From: Dictyophora rubrovolvata
Lineage: Eukaryota; Basidiomycota; Agaricomycetes; Phallales; Phallaceae
Direction of reading: 5' to 3'
Length of the DNA stretch: 64,000 nucleotides
Assembly: GCA_029959195.1 (NCBI GenBank)
Contig: CP114125.1
Span: 1,240,001-1,304,000, forward strand
In this document: piece after piece, positions 58,385 to 64,000 of the stretch
Numbering within the stretch: the first letter of the stretch is position 1
How the letters are laid out: each line of letters begins with the position of its first letter
Notes under the pieces: generated by a model
Databases searched by the model: none
What the model was told of the DNA's origin: nothing
Seen by the model: only the letters and a program-made list of their open reading frames with translations
Position numbers and translations under genes: made by a program

Positions 58385-59696
58385 CTACGCTGCAGTCGGG
58401 TGAAAATGGACATCAGGGAACTTGGCCTTAATACGTTCCCAAAGCCATTCAAAAGGGGCTGCATATGTGATATCGGTCGATTTTGTCTGGCCAGCTCCCC
58501 CAGTAAGCAGGGCTGCTACACGTCCCTGGCCATCGACGATAACGGAGCCAGAGTCACCGCGATCGGAGAATACCTGGAACTTGTCGTACCCAAGAATGGC
58601 AAGCTCCTTTGACGTTTGCGGGGTGCCGTCCGGGAAGTAATTGCGCACGAACGATCGGATGCCAGTGCCACGGCCAATGGTCGTGTTTGTCGCGCAGCCG
58701 TTCTTGATCAGAAGGATGCATGGCTCACCGTCTTTGTCGCGCATTCGCGGGTGGGCCAGCTCATCTTCCGGGATGACACCCTGAATCGGAAGGAGGCGGT
58801 GGAGGGGGTACTTGAAGGTGGAGGGAGCTGTTGGATCGGGGTACATCATCTCCACAAAGCCGTCCAACGTAATCTCCGTCCCTGGATATAGTAGTTAGAA
58901 TAGACGGACTTGATAATATAGGCTAAAACGTACTCAAATCGATCACGTTGCCCTTGAAGTTGTCCCAGTCGATCTTGTTACGGTCGAGCTGGATCAAGGC
59001 CCAGTCCTCCGTGTAACCCTTGTTGCCGACATTGACGGTAATAGGAGGCGAGTAAAAGACATGCCCGATGATGCGATCCTTCTTTTGGCTCCAGACTTTG
59101 GAGACGTCGCTGTGAAACTTGTCGAGCTCCTTAAGCGATGCCTCCGCCTTGCCCAAATTGAGCTCGGTTACCTTCCGCTCTGCCTCATCGCCGCGCATGA
59201 TTCCGCCCTCCTCCCTCATCTGCAGTCTGGCAAGCTGTTTCTGGTAGTGGGTCACCACAACCTGGGCCGTGTGAATACGGGTCATAGCGGATGAGAGCAC
59301 GCCCTCAAAGGCCTCGGGACCGTGAAGCATGACTTCAACACGGCGCTGACTGTTCTGCGTACGGTGATAGAGAATGTTCGGCACATCCTTGGGCTGGAAC
59401 ACCACGTGGCGTGCTGTGAGAACATACACCGTCTCAGTGTTGTGGCCTGCAGAGAGGTAGAGGCCTCCGGTGCCCTCAGCGTACGGAGTGGAGAGGGATG
59501 CAATGTAGAGACCGAGTGCCGGGGTGAGAGGACTGCGGACACATGCGGTTGGGTTTGCAGTAGGGACGTAGTCGAGGAGCCTGGGGCCAGACCGCCTGAA
59601 GAGCGATTCCCGAAATGCTATTTCCACGCCGACGATCTGAAAGGAAAGGAGAATATCCTGGCAGGCGAGGGCCGCGACCTGGGCAAGCTTGCGGGA
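58385..59696 (-). pseudogene. Trypsin-fold serine protease, 5'-truncated copy 2
   Basis: A paralog of the gene at 50991-52729 with the same intron position. Exon 1 part (59696-58934) and exon 2 (58881-58385) keep all three catalytic residues: His in VLTARHVVF, Asp in EDWALIQLD, Ser in RGDSGSVIV. The helical insert is also kept (LARLQMREEGGIMRGDEAER). The match to copy 1 ends abruptly at LSRKLAQ, so about 130-150 N-terminal residues are missing. In their place a hairpin and unrelated AT-rich DNA begin. The reading frame shows no stop, so the truncation is recent or a shortened product is made. No ATG precedes the conserved part. Confidence 0.7.
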
Positions 59697-59698
59697 TA

Positions 59699-59725
59699 GT
59701 GTAAAAGTCGGAAGACTTTTACACA
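59699..59725. repeat. Perfect hairpin at the protease truncation point
   Basis: gtgtaaaagtc, then ggaa, then gactttt-acac form an 11-bp perfect stem with a 4-base loop, starting three bases after protease homology ends. Hairpins beginning with TGT at this kind of boundary can mark the terminus of an LTR-type element. No second terminus with a matching flank was found in the window, so this is only suggestive. Confidence 0.5.
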
Positions 59726-62700
59726 AGAACTTCAGATAAAACGAGGATCAGACAACAATGAGTGTAGTAACCTTCATAGAATTAGAAGCTAAAGAATAAA
59801 ATATCTACATCTCAAGTATTTATAAGAAAAAGAAAGATTATCTAATAAGAAATAAAAGGAATCTTATGTCGCCAAATATAAGAGACTAGCAGAGAATATG
59901 TGCGGCAAGCCGCACCTGTGTTCAAGGCTTAATCCAAGCATATTGTATTTGAGTATAAAAAGATTAAATCTACATATGAAAGAAATTATGTGTGAAAAAT
60001 TTTCTGAACTAATTTTAAACTCTCAAAAATTCAGTCAGAGTATTCAACATCAATAAACTGCATAGGTTATAAAATCAAAACATATATGTTTCAGATTCCA
60101 ACAGAGAGCAAGTGATAAACATTCAGCTGAAAAATACTCATACCTTTGGGATTTCAGATCCACATCCCTGTCACCAGTCTCTAGCTCATCAGCAGCAGGA
60201 GACAGGGTATGCTAATGCCATGCATTGCAATTTCCTTATTTTTGGTTCATGTTTACTCTACCTATATTGTTCCTGTGTCATACCCTCTTGAAAACATTAT
60301 TCCCTTTCTTTGTACTCATTCCTTGTGCTCTGTCACGCCCCGTGTGCCACACCTTCCTAATTTGGAAGTCCAATCCTATTCTGGTTATTTCCGCACTCAT
60401 CCTGCATCTCCATATCAATCCCATTCCGTACTTGTCAGTACTTTGTCCAGACTTCATATCCATCACCTTTCTTATGGGGATATCAGCCCCAGACTCTTAG
60501 TAATAAGGGATGAAGATTGTATAATCATCATCCCAAGCTGTGTTCAACCATATGCTACCTTTCCTTATCTATTCTTATCCCCATTCCTGTAGTTCTGTTC
60601 CCTCTTGTATTTAAACCCTCAGCTCCCAGCTGTGGATCCCCAGTCTAAATATCAGTTTAATCTCATACTCTAAGTCCCTGTCACTCCGAAATTGAGGGAT
60701 ATATAAAGCTGGGCAAGTGGGTGCAGTATATAAGCTGAAGCTGAGTCCCTCATCCCATACTTCTGTACTTCTGTTCCGTCTGTCCCCAGTGGTCCGGACT
60801 TATTCGGAATTATCCAGAATAGTCTCAGGTCACTGTACCTAACAGTACTTAGCAAAGCTATGTATATATACCCTACACCCACTTTACTAATTCTCACAAA
60901 AATACATACATGTCCCTTCAACTTTGTTCCACAAATAAATCCATGACATCTGTAATATCTAATATTAAATTATAATTTTTAGAACCCTATAATAATATCC
61001 CAAACCACAGTCTCAAGTTATTCTTGAATATTTAGTTCTCTCCTATTTTTCTTATATTTATCTCAATATTTATCTTATATCTTAGTATTTCAGTGACTTA
61101 ATTTTATCTTATTGTCTCAGGTGGTTGCTCATGTTAATTCACAGTAGAACTGGAAGGGCCTCGAATTTGGTAAATGCATTTGAGTGGGAGTGTTGACTTG
61201 CGCTTATTCACTCACATTCACCTGCGGCTCGGCTGCGCCTCGCAATTGGTCAACAGCCCATCCCAGCAACTCGCAATTGGCTAGCTCGGCTGCGCCTCGC
61301 GCACTACAAAGCATCTTTTTTGCTTACGTTAATTTTACATAATATACAAAAAAACACCTACAAACACCCCGGGATGTCTTTTCATGTATGTAATTGGTCT
61401 CGGATACGCCAGCTTGTGCTGGATATACCTCATGTAAGCCAATCCATGCACCCTCATTAGCCCGTCCCCTCCTCAGCTTTCCCAGCTTTCCCACGTGTGA
61501 TGCCACTGGCGCCTGCTTGGGTAATTGCGCCCACCTTCCTTCCTTCCTCCACTATCCATCGTCGTCATCATTATCTTATCTACCACATTCTTTCTTTATT
61601 TATTTTAGGGTAAGATTATTTTTTTCTCTTCTTCTTTTTCTTCTTCTTATTTATTTTCAAGCTAAATCACTCTTGAACCTGGGACCAGGAATCTCTCACA
61701 TCATCATCACCACCATCACCATCATCCACTCCTTTGCCTCTTCACCCCAGCCCGGTTTACTGGTAGAGTTTGGTACACTGTAGGCTTGGAAAGGTGCGTA
61801 ATGCAGTATTTCTCTTAGTCTATCTAGTCTGACCCTCTTTTCAGAGATCTCCCTTTGTTGCTTTTTTTTCTCTATCCACCACCATTGCCTAGTGCCTGTC
61901 TGTTGCCATTTTTTCATGCACATAGCTCACAATGAATGTCCCGGTCAGTTTCACAATATCCTCTGCTCGTTTTTTTCTTCTTAAAACGAACAAAGGACTT
62001 CTCAGCCCCCAAAACAGCCACTTTCTTGTTCAGCTCCCGTTCCCAGCTCCCGTTCCCAATGGTCATACAGCCTTACAGGATACATGGAAGGTGTGCCACT
62101 TGTCAGTCCATCTGCCACTATCTGCCACCATCCGCCATAATTAATTTTCTTGAATCAGGAACTTCTCAGCCTCAAAAACAGCCACATGTTCAGCTCCCAT
62201 TCCCAATGCACTCCCCATGCAGCCAAAGACACCATTCAGAGGATGAGCATTATACCACCAATCCCATATACTCACTATGTCTTTCGTATTTTCATATCTC
62301 ACCATTACCTGTCCACTAGCAGCTAGCAAGCAAGCAGTTTGTTTGAATTATGTTGTGCAGTCATAGCAATCTGTCCGTTGATCAGTCTTATGTCTTGTAG
62401 CCATATTTTTTTCCAAATATATCTGATTGTTTTTTTTTTCAACTGATTGATATCAAAAGTAAAAATTATTAAGCTTTTGTTTGTTATTATTTAGAATCTC
62501 CTCGAGTGAATTGGGCATGGCATTTTTTTTTTGGCGTGGTTTAGAATCTCCTCAAGTGAACTGGGCAAGGTGAATTTTATCCAAAAGAGGCGTAGTACCT
62601 TTTGTGGCTTCAGGATAATATTGGAGAAACTGCTGTTCATTTTGCCCAAAGCTAAAAACATCTAATGGTTCAGTCAAGTATAGAAAAAGAAAAGATAACT

Positions 62701-62780
62701 TGCTGTTCAAATTCCAGCGCAACTAGTTTCCGCTGGTGGTATTTATTAGTAAAGGCCGGGTGTTTCGTCCAACTGATATC
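59726..62780. other. AT-rich, transposon-like noncoding region with local duplications
   Basis: No supported gene across about 3 kb. Base composition is more AT-rich than to the left. Internal repeats include ctcggctgcgcctcgc at 61228-61243 and 61285-61300. A diverged duplication of cttctcagcc...cagctcccgttcccaatg lies at about 61995-62060 and 62158-62210. A 30-bp block starting ttagaatctcctc occurs at 62491-62520 and 62541-62570. TATA-like strings occur near 60700-60735 and 60860. Confidence 0.5.
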
Positions 62781-64000
62781 TCAGTCCTTGAGCATGATAC
62801 AATGACCATCACCCGAGTCCCATTGTTTGATACAATGACTGTCACCCGAATCCCATTGTTGAACATAGAGTTTCCACCGTTCTTGTGGGGGTGTGGTATG
62901 CGGGATATTGGAAATGTAAAGGCCAGGAGGTATGCCGGTGTTTTGTCCAGTTGGAGGTGACAGGGTAGTCGCAGGGTCAGACAGAGCCGACGTAGTGCTT
63001 AGACAGCCTGAATGGTGCTCACCTTGTTGAACTATATCATATGTAGTTGCCTGAGTCAAGGTATTATAAATGTCCGAGAACCAACTGTCCTTGTGTAAAG
63101 CATTTGAAATTGCTGATGTGACCCTGGCTGCGATGACTTCTTCAATTGATGTAAACATAGTTTTCATATCTGCTAATGTGACGGGCTGAATTTCGCGGTA
63201 TTCTCTCATAAATGATAAGTGGCTGTCTGTAGGGATAGGCCTCAGTGCATTTCTGTGACCTTCTTCATAATAATGAAGCTCATCCAAAAGGTATCGGATG
63301 AGGGTGTCATGCTATGTAAAAATCATAAATAAATTAAATTTTTTAATAAAAAGAAAGGATACTCACATGCTCTCCTTCAGCCCAGCCACCCCACCAACGA
63401 ATGGTTGCCAATGTCCACTGCTTTCCAATGGGTGCATACATGAACTGGTGTTATGTGCCACCACGGCGAAAACAGTGTGTCGTTAGCCGAACTTCTGAGG
63501 AATCAATACCGGCACCTTCGACAAATTCATCAATCCATCTCTGGATTGTATCATGTGACATTGGAGTGTGTTATTGAATAATTCCATTACTATCAATAGA
63601 TGGAAATATCCAGTCCATCGGCAGCAGTGCCCGTCCATATGCATGCTCAAGGTAGTGAATCCAGGTGCACATGTGAAAGTCTAAATCAGCAGCAGGAAGC
63701 TCGGGTTGAGGATATATTTCATACAGGTGCCTACGAAGTTCTTGTTCCTTCCCTAATTTATTCTGCCAGTTTTTGTGCTGCTCCAATGAGACTTTCCAGT
63801 GGGGAAGCTTGAACCCATTATTTGTGACACAACCAAAAATGAGATGTTGATGCTGAATCTTCAAAGTCTCAAAATTTCTGAAACCAATGGGAGGTGATAA
63901 AATAAAATAAAAATTGTAGAAAATAACAGAAATTTACCTTGTCCATAAAGTCCAACTGAATGAGGAGAATGCATGCCATCCAAGGTATTTATGAAGAAGC
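62781..64000 (-). mobile_element. Tyrosine recombinase of a Crypton-like transposon, broken, runs off the right edge
   Basis: Read leftward, the pieces are YGQ plus NFETLKIQHQHLIFGCVTNN, WIHYLEHAYGRALLPMDWIF, SHDTIQRWIDEFVEGAGIDS, then the recombinase core TTHCFRRGGT, FMYAPIGKQWTLATIRWWGG and DELHYYEEGHRNALRP. The HxFRRGG and RWWGGW motifs are typical of the tyrosine recombinases of fungal Crypton elements. A less conserved C-terminal part contains an 11-residue tandem repeat (QWDSGDSHCIK, then QWDSGDGHCIM). The copy carries at least two in-frame stops and has lost function. Its 5' part lies beyond 64000. A DIRS-type origin of the recombinase cannot be excluded without the rest of the element. 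Confidence 0.65.

Noticed and set aside
59699-60099. Possible complete LTR beginning at the hairpin and ending ccaaca
   Set aside because: No second copy, primer-binding site or matching flank duplication could be shown in the window.

Overview
The window looks like nuclear DNA of a mushroom-forming basidiomycete (Agaricomycetes, probably Agaricales). Genes are split by many short GT-AG introns of about 50-80 bp. The gene set includes families typical of that group: a large F-box/LRR-like family, a NACHT-WD40 NLR with a C2-like N-terminus, a degenerate nucleotidyltransferase-like protein, a single-pass SKG6-like membrane protein, and trypsin-fold proteases with a helical insert. This assignment rests on gene style, because no marker gene gives a species.

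Region 1 (1-14.3 kb) is mostly housekeeping. It holds a 3' exon fragment, an oxysterol-binding (OSBP/Osh) gene on the minus strand, a doubtful spliced gene, a four-exon nucleotidyltransferase-like gene, an 11-exon MRS2-type mitochondrial Mg2+ channel gene, and one unidentified spliced gene.

Region 2 (14.9-50.1 kb) is an accessory block built around one F-box family. Five members look intact (14.9, 18.0, 28.8, 31.0 and 40.8 kb), one has lost its intron (48.3 kb), two are pseudogenes (33.9 and 45.5 kb) and two are small relics (28.2 and 42.7 kb). Normal members have a tiny first exon of about 15-25 codons, a 50-60 bp phase-2 intron, and one long exon with an F-box-like domain followed by an LRR-like body. 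An apparently complete 1,661-residue C2-like/NACHT/WD40 NLR gene (20.6-26.0 kb) lies inside the array. Broken pieces of ordinary genes are scattered through the block: a GH3 glycosidase tail, an ATP synthase OSCP fragment and an unidentified gene. A SKG6-like gene and a 220-residue unknown gene also sit here.

Region 3 (50.5-59.7 kb) holds two copies of a trypsin-like protease gene from a segmental duplication of about 1.9 kb. Between them lie an intron-containing serine hydroxymethyltransferase pseudogene and a METTL18/Hpm1-type histidine methyltransferase gene. The second protease copy is cut off at a perfect hairpin at 59.7 kb.

Region 4 (59.7-64 kb) is AT-rich and looks transposon-derived. 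It has local duplications and a broken tyrosine-recombinase (Crypton-like) gene running off the right edge.

No rRNA, tRNA, CRISPR array or replication origin was found. Exon joins were made by hand from splice signals and frame, so they are predictions. Operons and ribosome binding sites do not apply to a eukaryote.
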